The position numbers were made by a program, and so were the translations under genes. Source: Planctomycetota bacterium (lineage in GTDB: Bacteria > Planctomycetota > UBA1135 > UBA2386). From it: a DNA stretch of 9,915 nt. Below the pieces are notes generated by a model. The model was not told the DNA's origin and did no database searches. It saw only the letters and a program-made list of their open reading frames with translations. Within the stretch, counting starts at the first letter, position 1. Each line of letters starts with the position of its first letter. Shown in pieces: positions 1 to 6,345 of this stretch. Where the stretch lies: positions 1 to 9,915 of the forward strand of contig JAEUHU010000097.1 of assembly GCA_016793305.1 (NCBI GenBank), in the 5' to 3' direction.

Positions 1-1454
1 TTCAGCAGCGTCTGCAGCACCGCGGTGATGATGCGGCCGCCGCCCGGGGCGCCGAGCACGAGCCGCACCTGGTCGCCCTTCATCACCAGGGTCGGCGTCA
101 TCGACGACAGCATGCGCTTGTGCGGCGCGATCGCGTTGGCCCTGCCGCCGACGAGGCCGAACTGGTTCGGCACGCCGGGCTTCGCCGAGAAGTCGTCCAT
201 CTCGTTGTTGAGGAAGAACCCGGCCCCCTCGACCACCACCATCGACCCGAACGTCGAGTTGATCGTCGTCGTGCACGACACCACGTTGCCGCCGGCGTCG
301 ACGATCGAGAAGTGCGTGGTGTCGTCGCTCTCGGTCTTGCCAGGCGGCAGGCCGGGCTGCACGTCGGTCTTCTTGGTGCGGTCGATCGAGGCACGCAGCT
401 TCTCGGTGTACTCGCGGCTGAGCAGCCCTTGCACCGGCACGGCGTAGTGGTCCGGATCGCCGAGCCACCGCGAACGGTCGGCGTAGGCGCGGCGCATCAC
501 CTCGGTCAGCAGGTGGATCGACTCGCTGCCGCCATGGCCGAGGATCGCCAGGTCGAAGCCCGACAGCAGGTTCAGCATCTGCAGCAGCGCCACGCCGCCC
601 GACGACGGCGGCGGCATGCTGAACACGTCGTGGCCGCGGTACTTCGTGACCAGCGGAGTACGAGCTCGCACCTCGTAGGCACCCAGATCCTCGGCGGTGA
701 CGAAGCCGCCGTCGCGCTGCATCTGCGCCACCAGCAGCTCGGCGGTCTTGCCCTTGTAGAACCCGTCGAAGCCGCCTTCGGCGAAGCGCTCGAGCGTCTC
801 CGCGAGGTCGGTCTGGACCAGCAGGTCACCCTGCTGCAGCGGCTTGCCGTCGCGGAAGAACACCTTGCGGGTCGACGCGAAGCGGCCGAGCTGCGTGGCG
901 TTCTCCTGCAGGTCGGCGGCCAGGAACTGGTCGACCACGAAGCCCTCTCGGGCGAGCCGGATCGCCGGCGCGCAGACCTGCTTGAGGCGCAGGTTGCCGA
1001 AGGTGAGCTGCGCATGCAGCAGGCCGGCCGGGCTGCCGGGCACGCCGGCCGCGGTGGCCCCGAACTGGATCTTGTCCTGGTCGACCGTGCCGTCGGGCTT
1101 CAGGTACATGTCCGCGGTCGCGGCCTTCGGCGCGCGTTCGCGGAAGTCCAGCGCGTTCGACGTGCCGTCGGCGAGCCGGATCAGCATGAAGCCACCGCCG
1201 CCGAGGTTGCCCGCCTGAGGATGCGTGACGGCCAGCGCCAGCGCCACCGCGACCGCGGCGTCGACGGCGTTGCCGCCGTTCTGCAGGATCTCGAGGCCGA
1301 CTCGCGTGGCGCGAGGTTCGGCCGTCACCACCGCCGCCTTGCTGCCGCGCGCGACCAGGTCGTTCGGCGGCCACACCGCCGCGGTGAGGCCGAGCGCTCC
1401 GGCCAGGGCCAACAGGCCGGCCCACCAGCGCCGCCGGTTGCCGTGGCCGATCAC
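1..1454 (-). CDS. ggt: Gamma-glutamyltransferase, partial (3' end beyond window)
   Basis: Periplasmic Ntn-hydrolase that removes the gamma-glutamyl group from glutathione and related compounds and passes it to water or an acceptor. The window holds 484 residues; about 90-100 C-terminal residues are missing relative to the E. coli enzyme (about 580). Residues 7-28 look like a signal peptide (RRR, then a hydrophobic run). NGGNAVDAAVAVALA (59-73) and NLGGGGFML (83-91) are typical of the large subunit. Arg105 in DFRERAP matches the substrate-carboxylate-binding arginine. TTHFS starts at Thr379, the expected autocleavage site and nucleophile of the small subunit. It is followed by NNEMDDFSAKPGVPNQFGL and PGGGRI, the latter near the oxyanion site. 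The GTG start overlaps the stop of the NIL gene (GTGA) and has GGGAG 9 nt upstream. No frameshift is seen. Identification is firm; the exact start is slightly less so. Confidence 0.95.
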   Translation of the reverse strand, partial: MIGHGNRRRWWAGLLALAGALGLTAAVWPPNDLVARGSKAAVVTAEPRATRVGLEILQNGGNAVDAAVAVALALAVTHPQAGNLGGGGFMLIRLADGTSNALDFRERAPKAATADMYLKPDGTVDQDKIQFGATAAGVPGSPAGLLHAQLTFGNLRLKQVCAPAIRLAREGFVVDQFLAADLQENATQLGRFASTRKVFFRDGKPLQQGDLLVQTDLAETLERFAEGGFDGFYKGKTAELLVAQMQRDGGFVTAEDLGAYEVRARTPLVTKYRGHDVFSMPPPSSGGVALLQMLNLLSGFDLAILGHGGSESIHLLTEVMRRAYADRSRWLGDPDHYAVPVQGLLSREYTEKLRASIDRTKKTDVQPGLPPGKTESDDTTHFSIVDAGGNVVSCTTTINSTFGSMVVVEGAGFFLNNEMDDFSAKPGVPNQFGLVGGRANAIAPHKRMLSSMTPTLVMKGDQVRLVLGAPGGGRIITAVLQTLL

Positions 1455-1693
1455 TGCTCCGAACTCCCGAGGCCCTCGCCGAGCCGGACCCCGTGCTGCC
1501 GGAGGTAGTCGAGCACCCGGTCGATCTCGGCCATGGTGCCTTCCAGCTCGAGGGCGATGAAGCCGCCGGTGTCGCTGACCTTGGCGCCGCGGATGTTGAC
1601 CACCACGTCGAAGGACCGGTTGATGTGGTAGAGCAGCGGCTCGCGAACGAGTTCCTGGTCGAACTCGAAGTGGATGTTCTTCTTGATCTTCAC
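1451..1693 (-). CDS. NIL-domain protein (small, stand-alone)
   Basis: An 80-residue, probably cytoplasmic protein made almost entirely of one NIL domain. This is the ferredoxin-like fold found at the C terminus of the methionine-transporter ATPase MetN, where it binds methionine, and in small free-standing proteins. Family signals are FDQELVREPLLYHINRSFDV (11-30), then VVNIRGAKVSDTGGFIALEL (31-50) and an IDRVLDYLRQHGV helix (58-70). GTG at 1693 is chosen because the domain begins at once with KIKKNIHFEF. The frame stays open upstream to 1828, but that extension is low-complexity and unlike the family. No clear ribosome binding site precedes this GTG. It is first in an apparent two-gene unit with ggt, whose start overlaps its stop. 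Function is inferred only by family: a sulfur-amino-acid sensor or partner subunit. Confidence 0.83.
   Translation of the reverse strand: MKIKKNIHFEFDQELVREPLLYHINRSFDVVVNIRGAKVSDTGGFIALELEGTMAEIDRVLDYLRQHGVRLGEGLGSSEQ
1464..1468 (-). promoter_or_regulatory. Ribosome binding site of ggt
   Basis: On the minus strand GGGAG lies 9 nt upstream of the GTG at 1454. It sits inside the end of the NIL gene and supports the overlapping GTG start. A second GGAG (1457-1460) is only 2 nt from the start and too close to act. Confidence 0.5.
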
Positions 1694-1822
1694 GGCTAGG
1701 CGGCCGGCGGATGGCTCGGCCCGATGGTGCTGGGCGCACCAGCGCCCATCGCGGGGGAAAGAGCATACGGAGCGAAGGTGCGGGCCGCCGCACTTCTTCT
1801 CGGCGGAGGGCGCACTGCGGGC

Positions 1823-1850
1823 TTGCACCGCGTCGCGAGCTCGCTAGTGT
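1823..1850 (+). promoter_or_regulatory. Candidate promoter of tRNA-Cys
   Basis: TTGCAC (1823-1828) and TAGTGT (1845-1850) are separated by 16 nt. The last -10 base is 12 nt before the first tRNA base, a sensible distance for a short 5' leader. Each hexamer matches the sigma70 consensus at only three of six positions, so this rests mainly on placement and on the resemblance of the -10 context to that at 5830-5841. Confidence 0.35.
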
Positions 1851-1861
1851 TCTCGCCCCAC

Positions 1862-1935
1862 GGTCCCGTAGCCAAGTGGTTAGGCAACGGATTGCAAATC
1901 CGTCTACCCCAGTTCGATTCTGGGCGGGACCTCCA
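1862..1935 (+). tRNA. tRNA-Cys (anticodon GCA)
   Basis: A full cloverleaf can be drawn. The acceptor stem GGTCCCG (1862-1868) pairs with CGGGACC (1925-1931), a 3-bp D stem GCC/GGC follows, and the anticodon stem is ACGGA/TCCGT (1887-1891, 1899-1903). The loop TTGCAAA carries anticodon GCA at 1894-1896. The T arm is CCCAG-TTCGATT-CTGGG (1908-1924). The discriminator base is T (1932), as expected for tRNA-Cys, and CCA is encoded (1933-1935). pgpA starts 28 nt downstream with no terminator between. Confidence 0.98.
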
Positions 1936-1945
1936 GTACCCCCGC

Positions 1946-1952
1946 GGAGGGG
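1946..1952 (+). promoter_or_regulatory. Ribosome binding site of pgpA
   Basis: GGAGGGG lies 11 nt upstream of the pgpA ATG and supports that start over upstream in-frame codons that would read through the tRNA. Its GGGG (1949-1952) could pair with the C run at 1939-1943 in a 4-bp hairpin, so some masking is possible. Confidence 0.55.
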
Positions 1953-1963
1953 CAGCGCCCGCC

Positions 1964-2467
1964 ATGCCGAAGCTCAAGCGCCCCACCTCCACCACCGACT
2001 GGTTCGTGCTGACCGTGGGCACCGCGTTCGGCCTCGGCCTCGCCCCGATCGCGCCCGGCTCGTTCGCCGCCCTGCTCGGCGTCGCCGTGCACGCCGCCGT
2101 CTGGCACTTCGCCCCCGAACACACCGCCACCGTGCTGTGGATCGCGTTCGCCGCGACCTGCCTCGTGCACTTCGTGCTGAACGACGCCGCGGCTCGCTAC
2201 TGGGACGACCCGGACTCGGGCAACTTCGTCATGGACGAGGTCGCCGGCTACCTGCTGACCGCGATCGTCGCGCACCCGTTCGTGCCGGCCCCGTGGATCC
2301 TGATCGAGGGCTTCCTGCTGTTCCGGATCCTCGACATCGTCAAGCTGCCGCCGGCGCGCCAGATCGACCGCCAGATGCACAATGCGGTCGGCGTGATCCT
2401 CGACGACCTGATCAGCGCCCTCTACGCGGCCGGCCTGCTGATCCTGCAGATCCGCCTGTTCGGCTGA
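1964..2467 (+). CDS. pgpA: Phosphatidylglycerophosphatase A
   Basis: Inner-membrane phosphatase that converts phosphatidylglycerol phosphate to phosphatidylglycerol, the last step in making this lipid and the precursor of cardiolipin. The 167 residues match the family's usual length. Conserved PgpA features appear in order: GLGLAPIAPGSFAALLGV (23-40), DDPDSGNFVMDEVAGYLL (81-98) with the acidic DE pair, FRILDIVKLPPARQIDR (120-136), and GVILDDLISALYA (143-155) with a second Asp pair. Hydrophobic segments at about 13-48, 55-72, 94-125 and 143-163 fit an integral membrane protein. The frame is open upstream to 1724 through the tRNA, but homology begins only near this ATG and a GGAGGGG precedes it. 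It may be transcribed with tRNA-Cys. Firm call. Confidence 0.93.
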   Translation: MPKLKRPTSTTDWFVLTVGTAFGLGLAPIAPGSFAALLGVAVHAAVWHFAPEHTATVLWIAFAATCLVHFVLNDAAARYWDDPDSGNFVMDEVAGYLLTAIVAHPFVPAPWILIEGFLLFRILDIVKLPPARQIDRQMHNAVGVILDDLISALYAAGLLILQIRLFG

Positions 2468-2520
2468 GGAAGCGGACGGCTCCCAGCCCGCCAGCGCACG
2501 ACGGCCGCTACGCACAGCGG

Positions 2521-2539
2521 GTAAGGGAAACTCGCTTAC
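2521..2539. promoter_or_regulatory. Imperfect dyad between pgpA and the porin gene
   Basis: GTAAG (2521-2525) is mirrored by CTTAC (2535-2539). Inside, after one G-G mismatch, GA pairs with TC around AAC. There is no T run after it, so it is a poor intrinsic terminator. It could be a regulator site for the porin gene or chance. It stands out as a less GC-rich patch in a very GC-rich gap. Confidence 0.22.
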
Positions 2540-2579
2540 AGGCCGGGCAAGGCGCCTGACGATCGGGATTGGTGCCGGG

Positions 2580-2593
2580 GGAAGCCGGCTTCC
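2580..2593. promoter_or_regulatory. 14-bp perfect palindrome before the porin start
   Basis: GGAAGCCGGCTTCC is its own reverse complement and ends 7 nt before the porin ATG. Its left arm includes the only purine-rich stretch in the leader (GGGGGAAG, 2577-2584), and its right arm CTTCC would pair with it in RNA (5-bp stem, CCGG loop). Possible roles are an operator for a dimeric repressor or an RNA hairpin controlling translation. The symmetry is seen directly; the role is inferred. Confidence 0.35.
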
Positions 2594-2600
2594 AAACCGA

Positions 2601-3860
2601 ATGATCCGAGACGCCGCTCTCCGAGTCGCCGCCCTGTCGTTCCTCGCTGGCCTCACCCACGCTCAGGACGCCCCCGAAGCCGAGGTCCCAGCCCCTCGCG
2701 AATGGGTCGGCGGCGCCCCCCTGTGGGAATGGACCCGTCTCACCGGCGACTGGGGCGGCCTGCGCAACTCGCTCACCGAATCGGGCATCGAAGTGTCGGG
2801 CGGCTACACCGTCGACCTCGCGGCGCCGTGGTCCGGCGACACCCGCCGCCGCTCGTCGGCTTCGAACCTGCTCGACGTCAACGCCGCGTTCGATCTCGAG
2901 CAACTGCTCGGCCTGCGCCGCACGTTGTTCTACGTCGACGCCTACAAGATCTACGGGCGCAACCCGACCAACGACGTCGGCGACTTCGGCGGCTTGTCGA
3001 ACATCCAGGCGACCGACGTGGCGCAGATCGCCGAACTGTGGCTCGAGACCTGGCTCGGCGACTCGTTGCGCGTGAAGGCCGGCAAGGTCGACTTCAACAG
3101 CGAGTTCGCGTTCCACGAGATCGGCGGCGAGTTCGTCAACTCGACCGCGGCGATCGTGCCGACCATCGTCAACTACCCGACCTACCCGAACCCGGCGACC
3201 TCGGTGAACGTGTTCTGGTCGCTCGGCGAGAACAGCTACCTCGGCGCAGCGGTCTACGACGGTGCCAACGCCAACGGCATCCAGACCGGCAAGCGCGGCC
3301 CGCGCGGCTTCTTCAGCGACGACGAGTCCGACGCCTACTTCTACGCACTCGAAGTGGGTACCGGCTGGGCCGGCGGCGAACGCTGGGGCAGCGGCCGCGC
3401 CGTGCTCGGTGCCTTCCACCACAGCGCCTCGTTCACCCGCTTCGACGGCAACACCGACCGCGGCACCGAAGGCCTGTGGTGCTCGCTCGAGCAGGTGCTG
3501 TGGCGCGAGGACCCGACCGCGACCGACCCACAGGGTGTCGGGGCGTTCGTCAGCCTGGGCGTCGCCGACGACGCCGTGTCCGCGTGCGGCTTCAGCCTCG
3601 CCGCCGGCGTCGAGTGGACCGGGGCCCTCGACGGACGCGACCACGACGTGCTCGGCTTCGGCCTGTTCCTCTGTGACCTCAGCGACGATGCCGCCGCGGG
3701 CACGCCCGAGGACGAGCTCGTCCTCGAACTGCTCTACAAGGCCCAGCTGACCCCCGCGGTCAGCCTGAAGCCCGAACTCCAGTACATCGTCCACCCCGGC
3801 GGCATCGCCGGCGTCGACGACGTGCTGGTCGGGCTGATGCGTCTCGAAGTCCTGTTCTGA
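2601..3860 (+). CDS. Carbohydrate-selective porin, OprB family
   Basis: Outer-membrane beta-barrel porin of 419 residues, the usual length for OprB proteins, which pass sugars or other small hydrophilic solutes. Residues 1-21 form a signal peptide (probable cut THA|QD). The family opening LTGDWGGLRNSLTESGIEVS is at 47-66. A second diagnostic block follows: LRVKAGKVDFNSEFAF (156-171), GGEFVNSTAAIVPTI (175-189) and NYPTYPNPA (191-199). The C terminus RLEVLF ends in Phe, the usual barrel-assembly signal. Three cysteines (294, 329, 358) in the last third are unusual for an outer-membrane barrel. There is no normally spaced ribosome binding site; a 14-bp palindrome lies there instead. A chemoreceptor gene starts 18 nt downstream, so the two are probably one transcript. 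The actual substrate cannot be told from the sequence. Confidence 0.92.
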   Translation: MIRDAALRVAALSFLAGLTHAQDAPEAEVPAPREWVGGAPLWEWTRLTGDWGGLRNSLTESGIEVSGGYTVDLAAPWSGDTRRRSSASNLLDVNAAFDLEQLLGLRRTLFYVDAYKIYGRNPTNDVGDFGGLSNIQATDVAQIAELWLETWLGDSLRVKAGKVDFNSEFAFHEIGGEFVNSTAAIVPTIVNYPTYPNPATSVNVFWSLGENSYLGAAVYDGANANGIQTGKRGPRGFFSDDESDAYFYALEVGTGWAGGERWGSGRAVLGAFHHSASFTRFDGNTDRGTEGLWCSLEQVLWREDPTATDPQGVGAFVSLGVADDAVSACGFSLAAGVEWTGALDGRDHDVLGFGLFLCDLSDDAAAGTPEDELVLELLYKAQLTPAVSLKPELQYIVHPGGIAGVDDVLVGLMRLEVLF

Positions 3861-3878
3861 ACGACCGCGGAGAACGCC

Positions 3879-5834
3879 ATGCTGCTGCGTACGAAGATCC
3901 TCCTCAACCAAGTGGTGCTCGCCGGCCTGCTGGTGGTCGCCAGCGCCACCGGCTACCACGCGCTGACCGTGCAGGGCCGCACGTGCGAGTTCCTCGACGG
4001 CACCGCCCGCGAGGTCGCCGAAGCGGTGGCAGCGAGCGAGCTCGCGATCGCCGACCAGCAGGGTGCGGTGGCGCTGCGCCTCGCCGGCAGCGACGCCCCG
4101 GAGCTCGGCGCGCGCATCGAGGCCGCGAACGGCACCAGCGAGCGGGCCCTGCGCACCCTGCGCGACGCGGGGCTCGTGCAGTCCGGCAGCCTGACGGCGG
4201 TCGGCGACGAGCTGACGAGCTTCCGCAGCAGGCTCGGCGAACTGCTGCGGGCGCACGACACGATGCAGGCGAAGGAACGTGAGCTCGCCACGCACACCGA
4301 GGCGTTCAACTCCCTCAGCACGATCATGGAGGAGGTCGGGGACAGCGCGGTCGAGGTGCTCGAGAAGGCTCCCGACCGGAACGTCACCTGGGGTGGCGGC
4401 CTGAAGGACGTCTGGGAAGCCGCCGACGGCGGGATGGAGAACCGCATCGCGCTGCTCGCCCAGTACCTGGCGCTGGGCAAGCTCGAGGCCGGCGCTCCCG
4501 CCGAGACGGCGCTCGCGGAGATCGAGGCGGCCCTCGCCGAACAGCGCGAGACCGCGTCCCGCATGCTGTCGACGCCGACGTTCCAGGTGCCGGCCCCCGC
4601 TCCGTGGCAGGGCACGCTCGCCGACGTCTACACCCAGCAGTTCGCGCAGCACGAACGGTTGCTGCGCGACTACGCCCAGTCGGTAGCGGGCCTGCGCGCG
4701 CCGCGCGCCGCCTACGAAGCTGCGGCGACGTCCCTGCAGAAGGTGCTGCGCACCATGGCGAGCGCCTCGGCCGAAGCCGTCGCGAGCCGTGTCGCCAGCG
4801 AAGCCGCCGCGACCGCACAGGCCCGCCGCATGCTGCTGTTGGTGTCGATCGCCGCGCTGTTGGCCGCGGCTGGCGTCGGCGTCTTCGTGGTGCGGAGCCT
4901 GTCGGCGCGGCTCGGTTCGCTGCGCTCGCGCATGCAGGAGATCGCGGTCGGCGACGGCGACCTGACCAAGCGCCTCGGCATGACCGGGACCGACGAGATC
5001 GCGACCACGGCGCAGTGGGCCGACAAGTTCCTCGAGCGCATCGACCGGTCGATCGGGGCGATGCACCAGGTCGCCGGCCGGATCGACGCGGTCGCGGCCG
5101 ACCTGAGCCAGAGCGCCGGGGAGCTCTCCAACTCGGCCAGCCACCAGGCCGCGTCGGTGCAGGAGATCTCGGCGGCGATGGAGGAGATCGCGTCCATGGC
5201 GACCAGCAGCGCCGAGAACGTCGCGGCCGCCGGCACGCACAGCCAGGAGGCCGTTCGTGCGGCCGAAGCGGGGGCGGCGCGCACGCGCGCGCTGAACGAG
5301 GCGGTCGGCCAGATCCGCGAGAGCAGCAACGAGGTGCAGAAGGTCATCAAGGTGATCGACGAGATCGCCTTCCAGACCAACCTGCTGGCGCTCAACGCCG
5401 CCGTCGAAGCAGCGCGCGCGGGCGAAGCCGGCAAGGGCTTCGCCGTGGTCGCCGAGGAGGTCCGTTCGCTGGCCCAGCGCAGCGCGCAGGCCGCCAAGGA
5501 CACGGCCACGCTGGTGCAGGTCGCGGCCGAGCGCAGCGACCGTGGCAGTTCGATCGCCGCCGAGGTCGCAGCCGGACTCGCGACGATCGTCGGGGTCTAC
5601 GGCAAGGTCGAGGCCAGCCTCGGCTCGGTCGCGGGTGCCTTCAAGGACCAGCGCGAAGGAGTGGCCCAGGTCAACACGTCGCTCTCCTCCGTCGACCAGA
5701 CCACCCAGGCGAACGCCAGGACCGCCGAACAGGTCGCCAAGTCGTCGGCGGCATCGGCCGAACACGTGCGCGCCATGCGCGAACTGGTCGGCGCGTTCCG
5801 CTGCACCGCGACCCAGAACGCCGCCACGAGCTAG
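3879..5834 (+). CDS. Methyl-accepting chemotaxis protein
   Basis: Inner-membrane chemoreceptor that senses a ligand and controls a CheA kinase through its cytoplasmic coiled coil. It has 651 residues. TM1 is at about 8-26 and TM2 at about 318-340 ([20 protein letters not shown]). Between them lies a roughly 290-residue, mostly helical periplasmic domain that I do not recognise, with Trp171, Trp179 and ADGGME at 182-187. A HAMP domain follows (about 341-395, with GDGDLTKRL at 358-366 and a DEIA motif). The signalling tip is unmistakable: [20 protein letters not shown] (496-515), then [15 protein letters not shown]. The C terminus ends TATQNAATS, with no NWETF-type tail for CheR/CheB tethering. 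GGAG lies 6 nt upstream of the ATG. The gene follows the porin gene closely. No che genes are in the window. Confidence 0.95.
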   Translation: MLLRTKILLNQVVLAGLLVVASATGYHALTVQGRTCEFLDGTAREVAEAVAASELAIADQQGAVALRLAGSDAPELGARIEAANGTSERALRTLRDAGLVQSGSLTAVGDELTSFRSRLGELLRAHDTMQAKERELATHTEAFNSLSTIMEEVGDSAVEVLEKAPDRNVTWGGGLKDVWEAADGGMENRIALLAQYLALGKLEAGAPAETALAEIEAALAEQRETASRMLSTPTFQVPAPAPWQGTLADVYTQQFAQHERLLRDYAQSVAGLRAPRAAYEAAATSLQKVLRTMASASAEAVASRVASEAAATAQARRMLLLVSIAALLAAAGVGVFVVRSLSARLGSLRSRMQEIAVGDGDLTKRLGMTGTDEIATTAQWADKFLERIDRSIGAMHQVAGRIDAVAADLSQSAGELSNSASHQAASVQEISAAMEEIASMATSSAENVAAAGTHSQEAVRAAEAGAARTRALNEAVGQIRESSNEVQKVIKVIDEIAFQTNLLALNAAVEAARAGEAGKGFAVVAEEVRSLAQRSAQAAKDTATLVQVAAERSDRGSSIAAEVAAGLATIVGVYGKVEASLGSVAGAFKDQREGVAQVNTSLSSVDQTTQANARTAEQVAKSSAASAEHVRAMRELVGAFRCTATQNAATS

Positions 5835-5841
5835 ACTTCTC
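5830..5841 (+). promoter_or_regulatory. Candidate -10 element for the small secreted gene
   Basis: GCTAGACTTCTC overlaps the chemoreceptor stop codon and contains a -10-like TAGACT (5832-5837). It matches GCTAGTGTTCTC before tRNA-Cys (1843-1854) at 10 of 12 positions. Transcription from here would give a leader of roughly 30-35 nt before the ATG at 5878. No good -35 hexamer is seen at 16-18 nt spacing, so confidence is low. Confidence 0.28.
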
Positions 5842-5877
5842 CGTCACCGCAATCCCCTCACCCACCTGCGAGTTCCG

Positions 5878-6204
5878 ATGCGCGTCCTTCCCCTGCTGCT
5901 GACCACGCTGCTGTGCGCGTTCGCTTCCGCCCAGACGACCGGTCGCCACTTCCATCGCGACGAGCGCACGCCGGCGACGCCGCCCGCTGCGGCGCCGAGC
6001 CCTTCGGGCACGACCGAAGCCTCGGCAAAGGCTGCTGCCCCGCAGGCGGCGCCGCTGCAGAAGCTCCGTTCCGGGCGCGCCTGGCCGACCTACCACTATC
6101 GCCGGCTGCCGCCGAACCAGGCCCCGGCGAAGGACGGCCCGGTGGACGCGTCGAGCTCGTCGACCAACAAGCCGCGCCGCGGCTTCTGGGGACCGCGCCG
6201 CTGA
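5878..6204 (+). CDS. Small secreted Ala/Pro-rich protein, function unknown
   Basis: A 108-residue protein of no family I recognise. Residues 1-18 are a clear signal peptide (MRVLPLLLTTLLCAFASA, likely cut before Gln19), so the mature protein is about 90 residues in the periplasm or outside. Residues 31-60 are rich in Ala, Pro, Ser and Thr and probably disordered. A short aromatic-basic patch follows (RAWPTYHYRRLPP, 67-79), and the C terminus is a basic RRGFWGPRR preceded by a serine run. The mature part has no cysteine and no membrane segment. It starts 43 nt after the chemoreceptor stop without a clear ribosome binding site. The signal peptide is the main evidence that the frame is real. It could belong to the porin-chemoreceptor unit or be independent. 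Confidence 0.62.
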   Translation: MRVLPLLLTTLLCAFASAQTTGRHFHRDERTPATPPAAAPSPSGTTEASAKAAAPQAAPLQKLRSGRAWPTYHYRRLPPNQAPAKDGPVDASSSSTNKPRRGFWGPRR

Positions 6205-6209
6205 GAGCT

Positions 6210-6238
6210 TTGCGCGCCGCCACCTGGGGCTGCATCAT
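6210..6238 (+). promoter_or_regulatory. Weak candidate promoter of tRNA-Leu
   Basis: TTGCGC (6210-6215) and CATCAT (6233-6238) are 17 nt apart and end 10 nt before the tRNA. Matches to consensus are three and four of six. Position is suitable but the sequence is weak; read-through from the upstream gene is an alternative, as no terminator is seen in 6205-6248. Confidence 0.2.
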
Positions 6239-6248
6239 GCGGGCCCGC

Positions 6249-6336
6249 GCGGGGGTGGCGGAACGGCAGACGCAGCGGCCTTAAAAGCCGCGAGCCGGCA
6301 ACGGCTGTGAGGGTTCGAGTCCCTCTCCCCGCACCA
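6249..6336 (+). tRNA. tRNA-Leu (anticodon UAA)
   Basis: Class II tRNA with a long variable arm. The acceptor stem GCGGGGG (6249-6255) pairs with TCCCCGC (6326-6332), including one G-U pair. The anticodon stem is GCGGC/GCCGC with loop CTTAAAA and anticodon TAA at 6282-6284. The variable arm is AGCCG-GCAA-CGGCT (about 6293-6306), typical of Leu. The T arm is GAGGG-TTCGAGT-CCCTC (6309-6325). The discriminator is A (6333) and CCA is encoded (6334-6336). It converges on batD with 9 nt between. Confidence 0.98.
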
Positions 6337-6345
6337 CGCACGCGC

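Noticed and set aside
120..1508. A 462-codon plus-strand open frame over ggt
   Set aside because: Arg/His/Ala-rich composition without motifs. The minus strand holds a complete set of GGT signatures over the same bases.
1694..1828. 45-residue N-terminal extension of the NIL protein
   Set aside because: The extension is rich in Arg, Ser and Cys with no resemblance to the family. The NIL fold starts right after the GTG at 1693.
1862..1935. tRNA-Cys or tRNA-Leu as an integration site for a mobile element
   Set aside because: No repeated tRNA 3' end, integrase or foreign-looking genes lie nearby. The neighbours are housekeeping genes.
1724..1963. Long N-terminal extension of pgpA
   Set aside because: The extra residues would be translated through tRNA-Cys. 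Homology and the GGAGGGG both point to ATG at 1964.
2508..5765. A 1085-codon open frame on the minus strand opposite the porin and chemoreceptor genes
   Set aside because: It is antisense to two well-recognised proteins. Its translation is dominated by Arg, Gly, Asp, His and Leu with no domain or motif. GC-rich codon usage removes stops from the complementary frame, which explains its length.
6239..6248. 10-bp palindrome GCGGGCCCGC abutting tRNA-Leu
   Set aside because: Short all-G/C palindromes are expected by chance at this GC content, and no function is suggested by its position.
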